This document shows, piece by piece, positions 45,201 through 55,112 of a DNA stretch of 64,000 nt (positions are counted from its first letter, which is position 1; each line of letters starts with the position of its first letter). The notes beneath the pieces were generated by a model, which did no database searches, was not told where the DNA came from, and worked only from the letters and a program-made list of their open reading frames with translations. The DNA comes from Hesseltinella vesiculosa. Lineage: Eukaryota; Mucoromycota; Mucoromycetes; Mucorales; Cunninghamellaceae. Both the position numbers and the translations under genes were made by a program. Location of the stretch: positions 186,001 to 250,000 of the forward strand of contig MCGT01000005.1 in assembly GCA_002104935.1 (NCBI GenBank), read 5' to 3'.

Positions 45201-45879
45201 GTTTAAATGATATTGACTGTAATTTTCAAAAATCAATATGACGCCATGTATTGCTATGATCGCTACACCCAATTCTTGAATCCCTGTCGAATGCACTTGG
45301 AGCTAGACCTTGGAGACCAATGTTGAAGGAGATGTGAGAAGAGAAGAAACGAAAAAAAAATTGCGGGCGGGCTTTATATTTACATGACAGCTTAGTTTGG
45401 TGGCCAAGCCTAGAACCGTAAAATCATCGACTTTTTGATCTAGGAGAGCCATGACATATTTTGCTTGATACAAAAAAAGATATGCTTTGTAGGCGACAAC
45501 CTAATTTTCAGAAGGATCGAATTACAATTGCAGGGTTTGACCTATGACGACAGGTGAAAGGTACAATTCCCGATTTGGAAGGAAAACGTCAACAGAAAAA
45601 ATGGCAGTGAAGGAATAATGAAGGTAATAACGAGTTTAAGGCTGGTCAACATAGAGGCACGGTGACTGAGCGAGGACATAGTTTTGCTAGGGTTGTACAT
45701 ACAATGACTGGTTGCGGAGACATGGCTAGGAAAGGATGTGGGGCGTGGCAATGGTTTTGCAAAAGCTTGTGATCATGGGCAACGATATTTTGCATTCCAG
45801 AATGATACAGAGAGACAACTAACCAAGGCAGGCTGCAAACTACCCATAGATAATTTCCTATGAAAAAAAAGGTATACCA
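45201..45879. other. AT-rich spacer
   Basis: No gene or repeat is recognised between the transposase remnant and the stray satellite fragment. Small open frames on the minus strand (45542-45751, 45646-45891) show no family features. Confidence 0.4.
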
Positions 45880-45978
45880 TGGGCGAGCCACTGAAAGGGA
45901 AGTTTCATCCTACAACTCCTCCCAGGGTATTTTTCAAGAAGCGTGTGCCCACCCAGCATTGCATCAAGATGTCTTAAA
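45880..45978 (+). repeat. Isolated satellite fragment outside the array
   Basis: About 100 bp match the central part of the 577-bp satellite unit with roughly 80 percent identity by eye. It contains AACTCCTCCCAGGGTATT and GCGTGTGCCCACCCAGCATT in the same order and orientation as in the array. It lies 8.6 kb to the right of the array and abuts the second palindrome. Confidence 0.85.
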
Positions 45979-45980
45979 GA

Positions 45981-47329
45981 CATACTTCACTTTGATTGAT
46001 AATGAATGTAGCAGATAAAAAAAAAAAAAGATACTTATATTTACAGCACAAGCAAAAAAAGGTGGAACAACAACTAAGAAATTAAGCCTAATGGCGGCGG
46101 CGACGGGTGGCATGATTTGGACGGTTTCTTGCCAAGTGGCAGATGCCATGGTGGTGGGGTTGGCGGTGGTATTGGACTGGGTGACCACGAATACGGGCAG
46201 GGCTGATGGTCATACGACGCCCCATATTCGTGGTCAAGAAGCTGGTCCAGCGTGAAGGGTGCGTATAAAAGAAGTGTGCACTTTGTGGCGTCGCAAAGTG
46301 CAAACGCAGAGAGTCTCCACATTGGCGAATATGGACTAGACCAGCAATTGGAGGCACCACCGACAGAAATAATCGCCACCAGTGGGCAAGAGACAGGCGG
46401 TTGCCAGCAAGATAAGGGCTGTGCACCAACACTTGCTGGCAAGGGAAGCGACACCCAGGACAGTGCTGGGGATTTCGACGGTTACGGTTGTTGTTCATTT
46501 TTAAAATTGCTAATGTTGTGTAAATGTAATCAAAATAAAAAAAGCAAAGAGAAAGAAGAGAGCATGAAACCACTTTTTTTTTTAAAAAAAAGTGGTTTCA
46601 TGCTCTCTTCTCAGTAAGGATTTCCTCATTCCCAGAAATTAGCTTTTTTTTTAAAAAAAAGTGGTTTCACGCTCTCTTCTCAGTAAGGATTTCCTCATTC
46701 CCAGAAATTAGCTTTTTTTTAAAAAAAAAGTGGTTTCACGCTCTCTTCTTTCTCTTTGCTTTTTTTTTATTTTGATTATACTTACATAACATTAGCAATT
46801 TTAAAAATGAACAACAACCGTTACCGTCGAAATCCCCAGCACTGTCGTGGGTGTCGCTTCCCTTGCCAGCAAGTGTTAGTGCACAGCCCTTATCTTGCTG
46901 GCAACCGCCTGTCTCTTGCCCACTGGTGGCGATTACTTCTGTCGGTGGTGCCTCCAATTGCTGGTCTAGTCCATATTCGCCAATGTGGAGACTCTCTGCG
47001 TTTGCACTTTGCGACGCCACAAAGTGCACACTTCTTCTTTACGCACCCATCACGCTGGACCAGCTTCTTGACCACGAATATGGGGCGTCGTATGACCATC
47101 AGCCCTGCCCGTATTCGTGGTCACCCAGTCCAATACCACCGCCAACCCCACCACCATGGCATCTGCCACTTGGCAAGAAACCGTCCAAACCATGCCACCC
47201 GTCGCCGCCGCCATTAGGCTTAATTTTTTAGTTGTTGTTCCACTTTTTTTTTTTTTTTTTGCTTGTGCTGTAAATATAATTATCTTTTTTTTTATCTGCT
47301 ACATTCATTATCAATCAAAGTGAAGTATG
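45981..47329. repeat. Large inverted repeat (1.35 kb) with tandem-repeat spacer
   Basis: Arms of about 600 bp, left 45981-46583 and right about 46721-47329, match throughout with scattered differences. The spacer 46584-46720 holds two tandem copies of a roughly 69-bp sequence (GTGGTTTCACGCTCTCTTC, TTCCTCATTCCCAGAAATT), each bounded by T-run/A-run junctions. Each arm contains a mirror-image open frame of about 140 residues starting MNNNR and rich in His, Arg, Cys and Trp. Differences between the copies all change amino acids in that frame, so there is no sign of protein conservation. No target duplication was identified. It could be a foldback-type element or a locally generated inverted duplication. 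Confidence 0.9.
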
Positions 47330-48049
47330 GCAAACATTGTCCTAAAAAAAAGGCGCAATCTTGATAATTGAATCCAAATTGCATGAGAGGTATTATCATG
47401 GTCAACCTCGTTCATAGGTTTATTCTAGTAGAGCCCTCCAGAGATCAGTATCAATAATGTAAAAATCTTTCCCACAAAATAACTAGGATGTCGTGAAAGG
47501 AAGGCACCTAGGAAAAAAAAATCAGTGTATGCTTGTCAGGCTTGCCGTTATCTCTTTGGGTTGTAATTTTAATCAATGGCATTTCTCATCACTTTCAACC
47601 GATGTGCAAAATTTAGGATCAATTAGTTTAGGGCTATATATCACTGTGATTTTTGATTAGATGGCCTGGGGGTCCCCTGGCGAAAATGGCCGTTTTTTCA
47701 TTTTTTTTAGCTGGGCAGTCGGAGATGTCAAAACGAAAAGGATCAAATGTTGGCTGGGCGACCAATCCCAATCGACCTGATTTTTTCAACACAACCACCA
47801 TTCATGCGTATTATCATGCAGACAAAATTTAAGGTCGATATGATCACTCAAAAGTACTGTGCAGCATTTGAGTTTTTTTTTTTCAGAATGACAAAAAGGA
47901 GCTTGCCGTCGAAGCCTGTCCCAATTCAATCTCCGCGCAATGCCTTTCACTCCGGCTCACAAAAAAACAGCTTGACTCCCGCCAAATCGTCGGTGTTTCT
48001 CCCTACTTTTTTTATTTTTCACCCGAACCTCTGTTTTTCTACTTCGAGA
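47330..48049. other. Spacer with R1 repeat copy 3 upstream of the TMX-like gene
   Basis: From about 47560 to 47960 this is the most complete uninterrupted R1 copy: GGGGGTCCCCTGGCGAAAATGG, the GATGTCAAAACG.AAAGGATC stretch, TTGGCTGGGCGACC, CATTCATGCGTATTATCATG, AAAAGTACTGTGCAGCATTTG, T-run, GGAGCTTGCCG. It ends within 100 bp of the TMX-like start codon, so it overlaps that promoter. Confidence 0.65.
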
Positions 48050-48842
48050 ATGCGGCTGCTATCCTTGGTTCTTTTATTAGTGACAGTTGTATCGATTTCC
48101 TGCGAAGTCATTGAACTCACAGATGCCACGTTTGATGACGCCATTCGCAAGCAAGATGACTGGGTGCTAGAGTTGTAAGCACCTGATGAAATGATCAGCT
48201 TCGTGTCGATCTCTAATTTTTTTTTTCTCTTTAGCTACGCTGATTGGTGTGGATACTGCACTCGATTCCGCCCTGAATATGAGATGATTGCCGACGAATC
48301 TCGGGAATTACATGGCGATAGCCCTGTGTACTTTGGCGCCATCAATGTTGACAAGAACCCGGGCCTTGCTGCTCGTTTCTTCATCGCTCGCCTCCCCTCT
48401 CTTTTCCACGTCCACGACCGCAACGTTAGACCTTTGGCTATGCCCCGCATGCCTCGCGATTTACTACAAGTGTTGAAACAAGAATCTTGGAAAGACATCG
48501 AGCCATATGGTCTGTGGCGATCACCCTTTGGGCCATTGTACGTGAGATGTCTGCCATCATGAAACAGTCAAGGCTCACCTTTTTTTTTTTTTAAACTCCA
48601 GTGGGCGACTTCTTGGGCTGACAAGCAAATTGATGCAATACGTGGCCAAGGTATCACCATGGACGTACCTCGGCGCGGCATGCTCAGCCTTGCTGGTGTT
48701 GCTGGGCTTCCGCGTTTGGGCAACTCGCTCTGATAATCAAGCATCCCCTGTGTCAGCCTCGCCATTGGCCTCCCCTTCCTCATCCACCACCACCGCTACT
48801 GCATCCCCACGTGTGCGTGCCCGATCCAAGAAAATTACTTAA
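48050..48842 (+). CDS. TMX-like membrane-anchored ER thioredoxin-domain protein
   Basis: Three exons, 48050-48174, 48235-48537 and 48602-48842, give 222 residues. A signal peptide (MRLLSLVLLLVTVVSISC) precedes a thioredoxin domain with VIELTDATFDDAI and the active-site segment FYADWCGYCTRFRPEYE. The CGYC motif keeps both redox cysteines; INVDKNPGLAARFFIARLPS contains the conserved cis-proline region. After the domain a membrane segment (YLGAACSALLVLLGFRVWA) leads to a Ser/Pro-rich tail ending ARSKKIT. Order and length fit the TMX1-type protein disulfide isomerases of the ER membrane. Disulfide exchange on membrane-associated clients is inferred. The basic C-terminus could help ER retention. 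Confidence 0.87.
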
Positions 48843-48962
48843 AACCACCTCGTGTTTAACATACTGAATAGATATAGCAAGGGCATGATTTTAAAATGGT
48901 TGAGGGGGGTTTTTTTTTTTGGCTAGCTCTATTTTTTTTCCCTTGTATTTACAAGAGTGGGT

Positions 48963-50127
48963 CTATGCATGGTTTCCATTGGTCTTGATCGCATGTTTGT
49001 AATGGATTTCTGAACATTCCTTTAGCCTTTTGGCAGCTTGCTCAGGCGTGATATCGCGTTGAGGTTCACCAAGCATTTCGAACCTGAAGGGAGAGGTGAG
49101 TGTTGACCTTGCTCTGTATTTTCCCGTTCCGGGCTTACCCGACCAAGAATTTGCGGACAGTGGCACTTCGCAGCAAGGGAGGATAGAAATGTAGATGAAG
49201 ATGAGCAGCCTGGGCCAAACCCGAGGTGGCTGAATGGAGGGGGGCTTGGTGGAGGCCCATGGAGTATGGGAAACTGCAGCTAAAAAGGTTGTCATACCGG
49301 CAGGTCATGCGGCGCAGGATGTCGGCCAAGTCATGCTGCTGATCTTGATGCAGGGCCATGAGATCGGCACAGTGATGTTTTGGCAGCACCATGACCTCAA
49401 ATGGCCACACAGCCCAAAACGGTACCAAGCACACAAACGAGTCATTGGTCATGATCACCCGTTCATCTTTTTCAAGCTCATGTTGGACATAGTTGCACAG
49501 GAGACAGCCGCCTTGGTGGTTGTGTTGGTATTCTTGCATGGCCAGCAGCTCTTGGTAGGGCTCCTGTGGGATAGTTTCGGTGCACCACATTTGACCGTGT
49601 GGATGTGGGTTGGAGCAGCCCATGGCTGCGCCTTTGTTTTCAAAGATCTGCACATACTGGATCCAAGGCTGTTTCTGTTTTATGCAAGCAAAAGAATCGC
49701 GCCACTGTGCTACAATCAGTGCCACTTCGTCGGTTGTCATTTCGGCCATGGTCAGATCATGGCGAGGTGAGAAGCAAATGACATGGCACTCGCCGCGCAC
49801 ACCTTGCACACGGAACAAGTCGACATCGTCCTCATCATCGGGCTGGTAAGCAGGCTGATCGGATTTTACTGCAGCAAAGTCGTTGGGGAAAACAAAGGTC
49901 GAGTCGTACGTAGGATTCTTATCGCCATTGGCTCGAGTGTTGCCTGGGCATAGATAGCACTTGGGGTCGTAGCTGGGTCGTTTGTCCAATTGAGGGCCTT
50001 CTTGTTGACCTTGCCAAGGCCGGTTGGTCCGATGAGGCGAGCACAAGACCCAGGATTTTGTCAGCGGATTGTAACGTCGATGAGAATCATTGCTAAAGTC
50101 AAACTTGGCAGATGTGGTTGGTATCAT
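48963..50127 (-). CDS. GAL7: Galactose-1-phosphate uridylyltransferase
   Basis: Two exons, 50127-49139 and 49083-48963, give 369 residues. The HIT-superfamily active site GCSNPHPHGQMW is intact, including the nucleophilic histidine that forms the uridylylated intermediate. Other family blocks are FDFSNDSHRRYNPLTKSWV, a zinc-site CYLCPGN, TYVFPNDF-like STFVFPNDFAAV, MVLPKHH, YSMGLHQAP and HLHLHFYPPLLRS. The enzyme moves UMP from UDP-glucose to galactose-1-phosphate in the Leloir pathway. In budding yeast this gene clusters with GAL10 and GAL1; neither is beside it here. It is convergent with the TMX-like gene (120 bp between stops). Confidence 0.96.
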
Positions 50128-50696
50128 GTTGTGCTCAGTCTAAAAAGAGGCGGCGTACTATATAGAGATAACAAAGAACGCAAATGACAGCACAAGAGAA
50201 GGCAACAGCTATTAGCAGCAGCCAGGTGCGTGAAAGCAGGAAAGCAGGAAGGAAAAAAGAACGAGCCTCGTTTTTTTGCCGCCACCCTTATCGTGGCCGG
50301 AGTCTGGAATCCCTGTTTTGCAGTGATGCTTTCCACGGAGGAATCCTACTTACTTAAGCAGAGGGTTGTTTCACAGGCCGCTCTATAGAATGGTTTTGAA
50401 TGAAAAAAAAGCAAACAGTCATGCTCTCTTCTTCAAAATGGTATGCGCAAAAGCAGGCCAATGGGTGGTTCAGTAGTGTCACATGGTAACCAGAATTCGG
50501 ACCAGTCTGTTTGCATGCTCTCTGACTCTTTTAAAGACTGAAGCTGGTGAAAAATAAATAGGAAAAAGTTTCCCGTCCCGAGGATGCTGTTTTTGTTCAA
50601 GCACAGTCGTCTTCCCGCTTTTTTCCTCCGCTTTTCTGTAAAAAGGTTGTACGAGAATTATATTTTTTATTTTAAAAAGCGGTTCCTCAAAAGAAA
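50128..50696. other. GALT promoter region and 3' flank of the Zn2Cys6 gene
   Basis: A 570-bp spacer between two minus-strand genes. The stretch 50380-50640 could belong to an alternative last exon of the transcription factor, because a strong GTAAGT donor lies in its final exon and a TTTTTACAG acceptor lies at about 50639. The sequence beyond it has no recognisable protein features. Confidence 0.35.
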
Positions 50697-51273
50697 TCAA
50701 CCATTTCTATCAAAGAGGCCGTCAGTGACCTGTCTCTTCCACTTTCTGCTCAGCCACTTACGATGCCAATCCATGCCACTGGAGGCGCCCCAGAAGGTGT
50801 TGGTCGGTGCCTTTGTCGGCGTTTCCGAGGGAAGCTTCTCTTCTTCGATCGTCTTCTTTACATAGTCCACAAAGGCAGTGAATTTGCACTGTTGTATGTA
50901 ACTGAATAAGCATCCGACACTTCCGTTTTAACCAGGGGATTACCTCTATAAAGTTGTTTTCCAATTGCTTGACGGTTTGTTTAAACACATCGACGCTCTT
51001 GCTTGCTTCTTCCACAATGGCTGGGTCCACGTTGCGCAGGTTGAGTAAAAACAGCATTGTCATTTGTGACAGGCTATAGCTAGACAGTGACCAACCCATT
51101 TGGAATAAAGACGCAGGAGGCATCTTGGTATACAGGTCAAACATTTCTCGCAGCAAATTCATGCAGTCGTCCGGTACCACTACCGTGCTTGTCGTCGTTT
51201 CACCAAAATAGATAAACGGACGTCGCGTCAACAGCTTGACAGCATTGAATGTCAGTCGCAAATACCCGGCTGC

Positions 51274-51314
<41 letters not shown>

Positions 51315-53242
51315 AAAAAAGAAAAAGGTGGATGAGGACCCTGAGGGTCGTTTTTACATTCTTCTTTACCACTGCCGGTCAATTTGATCTTGAGAGCCTC
51401 GTCTATGTCTTGATCATGGATGCGCTGGCATTCGCCTCGGTCCAAGCGCAGGGTGGGGGGTAGGGCTTCGTGCCAATGGTCCAGGGCTTGTGTCAGCTGC
51501 TTTGCAATTTGCTCGATTTCTTTGCTTTGGTCGCTCATGGATCGCGCACGTGGAGAGCAAATGGCGCGAAGGACATCGCCCAAAATGCAAGATAGTTTGA
51601 CCACAGCCACAAACGCTGTGTATTCTCCATTTTCGCCAACTGACGGGTATTCCAAATCACAATCAGCATCATTGACGGACAGTGGCCTGCCGGAAAAAAA
51701 TGAGTTTTTCCCCGTCCGTGTGTGTGTGTTTTTTTTTTCCTACCGGCCCAGACCAGCGCACACCCATCGGTCAATCACATAGGCTGACCACCATAGTCGC
51801 TTTCGGGCTTCACCGCGTTCACCAGAAGCATTCCATTGGTTGTTGGAGCGATGCAAGCCGAGGTCCTGCGCCATCTTTACTGCAATGCTGACGGCAAGCC
51901 AGTTGGTGCTTTTTGGGCCCCAGTCACCAGACGTCAGCGCGCCAAGGAGCAAGATCTGGATGGTCGAGATGTCAGGCACCATAAAGTCGATGTCATAGTC
52001 GTTATTCATGATGCTGGAGCACTTTTCGTACAAGGCGCGCCGGGTGACCTGACTGGCCGGGAAGACTGGGTCGTCGTCCGAGATCATTTGAAGGGTCGTG
52101 CGGGCGATGCTGATAAGCAACGGCTCAGTCACCTGGCCCTTTTCATATTTTTCCATGAATTCCTGCTCGTCGATGATTGGCAAGAACCGATTCAACTTTT
52201 CAAAGTATCTAGGGACGAAAGAAGTGAGATGTGAGTCAACGCGTTTCTCTCTCCCTTGCTCTGCACGTCTTACAGGTCTACGAGGCGGTCCAGGACGGGT
52301 TTGGGAGGCACAGGCCATTCTTTGGGCCATTCAGAGGCCGTGGGGAAGTTGGTGGCAATGTCGACACGAGCGACCATGACATCGTCCTCGGTGCCACGTA
52401 CCATTTGTTTGGCACCGGGGGCCTTTGGGTACAGCTGGTCCAGCATGTACACTCCCGATGAGCTTCCCAGGTAGGAGTAGAGTCCTTTTTTTGCATTTTC
52501 AATCTGGACCGACTCCAGGGCATCTCTTTTGGCAGGCGGCTGATCAGCAGCAGGAGGAGGGGAAATGCTGGGAGATGCCGAACGGTCTTGGCCATCGGCG
52601 GTTTCGTCCTCATCATTAAAAGCATCGCCCTGGTCGTCATTGTCATCGCGGCTGTCATTGATATAGTGACGAACAGTGGCAGGGGAGATTTGACTCGAGG
52701 ATGCCATGGTCAACAACAGATGTTCCATGCGCTTCAGTCGGTTCTCCAGCGCTTCGACGTAGCCTTTGGGTGGTCCTCGCTTCTTGGCTGCCTATAAAAA
52801 CGGGAAATAAAGCCTTAAGCTGGCTGGTGCTAAAGAAGAAAGATGGCTTGCCTCATTGAAAGTGCACATTTTGCCATAGCCTCTGCAGGAGGAGCACATA
52901 TTATCAGGGTAGATGTGGTTGAAATCGCAGCTGTTGAGAGCAAAAGAGATTGGTATGAGCAAGTGGTTCATTGGCTTACTGCCTTCACAGCTTACCGAAT
53001 TTTTTTCCTGCGGCACAGATCGCCTATTCAAAAAGAAGAAGACATGCGAGTGAGTGGGAGCCATGAACATTTGTTTTGGCAGTACAGGCTCGTTCTTTCT
53101 TGGATCGCTTTCGGCTAGGTTCGGCAGTGTGGGGAGGTGGGTGCTGTTGCATGTTTGGTATAGGTGGCAGTTGAGCGTTTGGATAGAAAGGTTGAGCAGG
53201 CTGAGCATACGACCCTGATGTGGGTGGTTGATACGGTTGCAT
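50697..53242 (-). CDS. Zn2Cys6 transcription factor with fungal_trans domain
   Basis: Eight exons give 693 residues: 53242-53086, 53023-52996, 52930-52852, 52791-52274, 52208-51744, 51686-51370, 51269-50944 and 50888-50697. After a Pro/Gln-rich N-terminus and a basic patch comes the binuclear zinc cluster CDLCRRKKIRCDF...CSSCRGYGKMC, with Cys spacing 2-6-10-2-6, then AAKKRGPPKGYVEALENRL, the usual linker and dimerisation helix. The middle region is the fungal_trans domain, with FEKLNRFLPIIDEQEF, AVKMAQDLGLHRSNN, RKRLWWSAYVIDRWV and RPLSVNDADCDLEYP. It ends TNTFWGASSGMDWH plus about 19 residues. It should be a DNA-binding regulator of metabolic genes; the target is unknown. Intron 3 uses a GC donor, and intron 6 holds a (GT)n tract. 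The C-terminus is uncertain because GTAAGT occurs after GMDWH. Confidence 0.9.
51274..51314. repeat. (CA)n microsatellite in an intron
   Basis: About 20 CA dinucleotides (GT on the coding strand) within intron 6 of the Zn2Cys6 gene, ending within four bases of the CGCAG acceptor. The tract takes the place of the usual polypyrimidine stretch. Confidence 0.97.
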
Positions 53243-53616
53243 GACACTTTTTTTTTTTTTTTTTTTCAAAATAGACAGAAAAGAAGAGAGGAAAAAAGGC
53301 CAATAAGTTTTTCCGATTTTTCTTTTTTTTGGGGTCAACCACGTTTGAGCCACACAGACACGATCAACCCGTGTTGGAGCGACTCTTTCAGACAAAGGCC
53401 AGATAGCAGTCAACATGGGACATCATGGTACAATCAAAAATCATAGCATGAGCTTCTTAAAAGGAGCATGAACAATGGTGACACGTTTTTATTCACTTAG
53501 CTGCAGAGTGCTGCTCCTTGATTGGCTGAAAATAGGTTACCTTCCATTCGAATATTTTTCTTCTTGCTTGCTTCTTTATCTCTCGTTCTGTTGACTACAA
53601 AAATTATGAAAATAAA
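53243..53616. promoter_or_regulatory. Divergent promoter of the Zn2Cys6 gene and the 387-residue protein gene
   Basis: Two divergent start codons lie 374 bp apart. The segment contains an 18-nt T-run next to the Zn2Cys6 start and a pyrimidine-rich tract before the plus-strand ATG. One GATTGGCTG (inverted CCAAT type) motif occurs at about 53519. Confidence 0.5.
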
Positions 53617-54856
53617 ATGCCCCATGTTTATGACAGCCAAAATGGGTATGATTATAGGTATGCAAGAACCGAGTCTCGCTTGCCATCCACCAGCGCCCGA
53701 CGCCATTCCTACGACGATCCAAGGTTGATGGTCGCTCCTCATTATCAACGCCCTGCTGATCAGCGCTATTCAAGTAGCAGGCTCTACTTGTCTCATCCTC
53801 CAGAACATTCCATGTATTATAACGACGCTCAACATCATAGGGTAAAGCCTCGTTGATTAATCCAACCAAACAGGATGCTTTATCCCCTATTTTTTTTTTT
53901 TCCTGCTACTTTCATAGGCTGGCCGATCCAAACGATCCCCGCCAAGGTCTTATCCAACCCCTTCCAATCATTATCTCCCCCCTCGGCCACGACGTCAGCC
54001 AACTACAGATATCTATCGTCAGCAAACAGACGGTCCTGAATATAATACCCTTTCCATCGAAGAAGAGCAAAGTGACGACGACGACGACGACGATCTGCCC
54101 ACAGAAATGGAAATCTTAGCCGCCAAAAATGCCAAGATCAACGCTATGAAATCGTATTCCCAAGAACCCAGCCCCGATCCTGTTGATTTGACCCAACTCA
54201 ACCATGCCTTAGCATCACTTGATTTGACACCTCCTCAGCACGACACTGCTCCTCTTTATCCTCAAACACAGCCGTCGACAACAAGTCAAGGTCCAGCTGA
54301 CCCCAGTCTCGTGACCGCCATGGACGACGCTTCTACTGTCCTGTCGGAATCGGCTTCCCACCGTAGAACCAACCGAAGGCACCGATGGCTACCCAACTGG
54401 CTTCTGCGCCGCTCCTCATCCGCCTCCGTCCCGTCTTCTTCTCGCTCTTCCTCTACAGATTCCAGCGAGACGTTGGTGGGTCAGGAAAACAAAAAAGAGC
54501 CTCTGGTCGTGCTCTATCCTCCGGCCACCGCGAAACCAATCGTCAGCAACCTCGATCGAGTGCAGGCCATGGATGCCATCTGGGTCTTTAAGCAGCCTAG
54601 TGACGCTAGTGTCTGGGTAGCTTTTGATTATGACAATCAACTGGCCATGCGTGATTTTGCCAACAACCTCCGCCTGCGTACGGTCAGCGACGATGGCCTC
54701 GATATCACAGATTCCCACGTAGGTCAAGGAAAGCTACCTGTCCTGATTGCCTTCAATAAACTCAAGGCATTTTACCCCACCGACAACAACAATATCGATA
54801 GCATGCCTATTAAATGTATACCCAATGCTGGTCAGGTGACCTTTGTGCGCAGATAA
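53617..54856 (+). CDS. Unknown protein with acidic tract and WWE-like C-terminal segment
   Basis: Two exons, 53617-53841 and 53918-54856, give 387 residues. Residues 1-110 are Tyr/Arg/Pro-rich and probably disordered. An acidic stretch (EEEQSDDDDDDDLPTEME) follows, then a short helix and a Ser/Thr-rich linker containing a basic patch (HRRTNRRHRWLPNWLLRR). The last 120 residues look folded: VLYPPATAKPIVSNLDRVQ, AIWVFKQPSDASVWVAFDY, LRLRTVSDDG, LPVLIAFNKLKAFYP and a final QVTFVRR. The IWVF...VWVAFDYDNQ pattern recalls a WWE domain (two Trp and PFD..NQ), but the match is partial and by eye only. I do not recognise the family and assign no function. Confidence 0.75.
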
Positions 54857-55112
54857 AATAAAAAAAAAACGAAGACATCTGTCTTCTTTCTTTGTGTCAC
54901 CTCTATCCATTTCTTTTGTAATGACAAAGACAAATAGAAGACACGCATGGCAGTGACCTTTTTGTCTTCTCATTGTATGCAAGGGAGACAAAGCATCCAA
55001 AAAGAGCGAAAAAAAAAAAAAAACGCCTATTTTTTTTATTGTGACCGCCGGTCGCCTTTCGCAGTTTTTTCTTCTTTTTTTTTTTTCAACTTTTTGCCGA
55101 GTGCATTCTATT
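54857..55112. other. Spacer between the unknown gene and BRE1
   Basis: Short A/T-rich spacer with an A-run near 55010 and a T-run near 55075 just before the BRE1 start; presumably terminator of one gene and promoter of the next. Confidence 0.5.

Noticed and set aside
46088..47217. Paired 140-residue frames in the arms of the second palindrome as a duplicated gene
   Set aside because: Two overlapping frames are open in each arm, differences between arms are all amino-acid changing in the main frame, and no family is recognised. Reported only as part of the inverted repeat.
49234..49770. 178-residue plus-strand frame opposite the uridylyltransferase
   Set aside because: Antisense shadow of a confidently identified gene.
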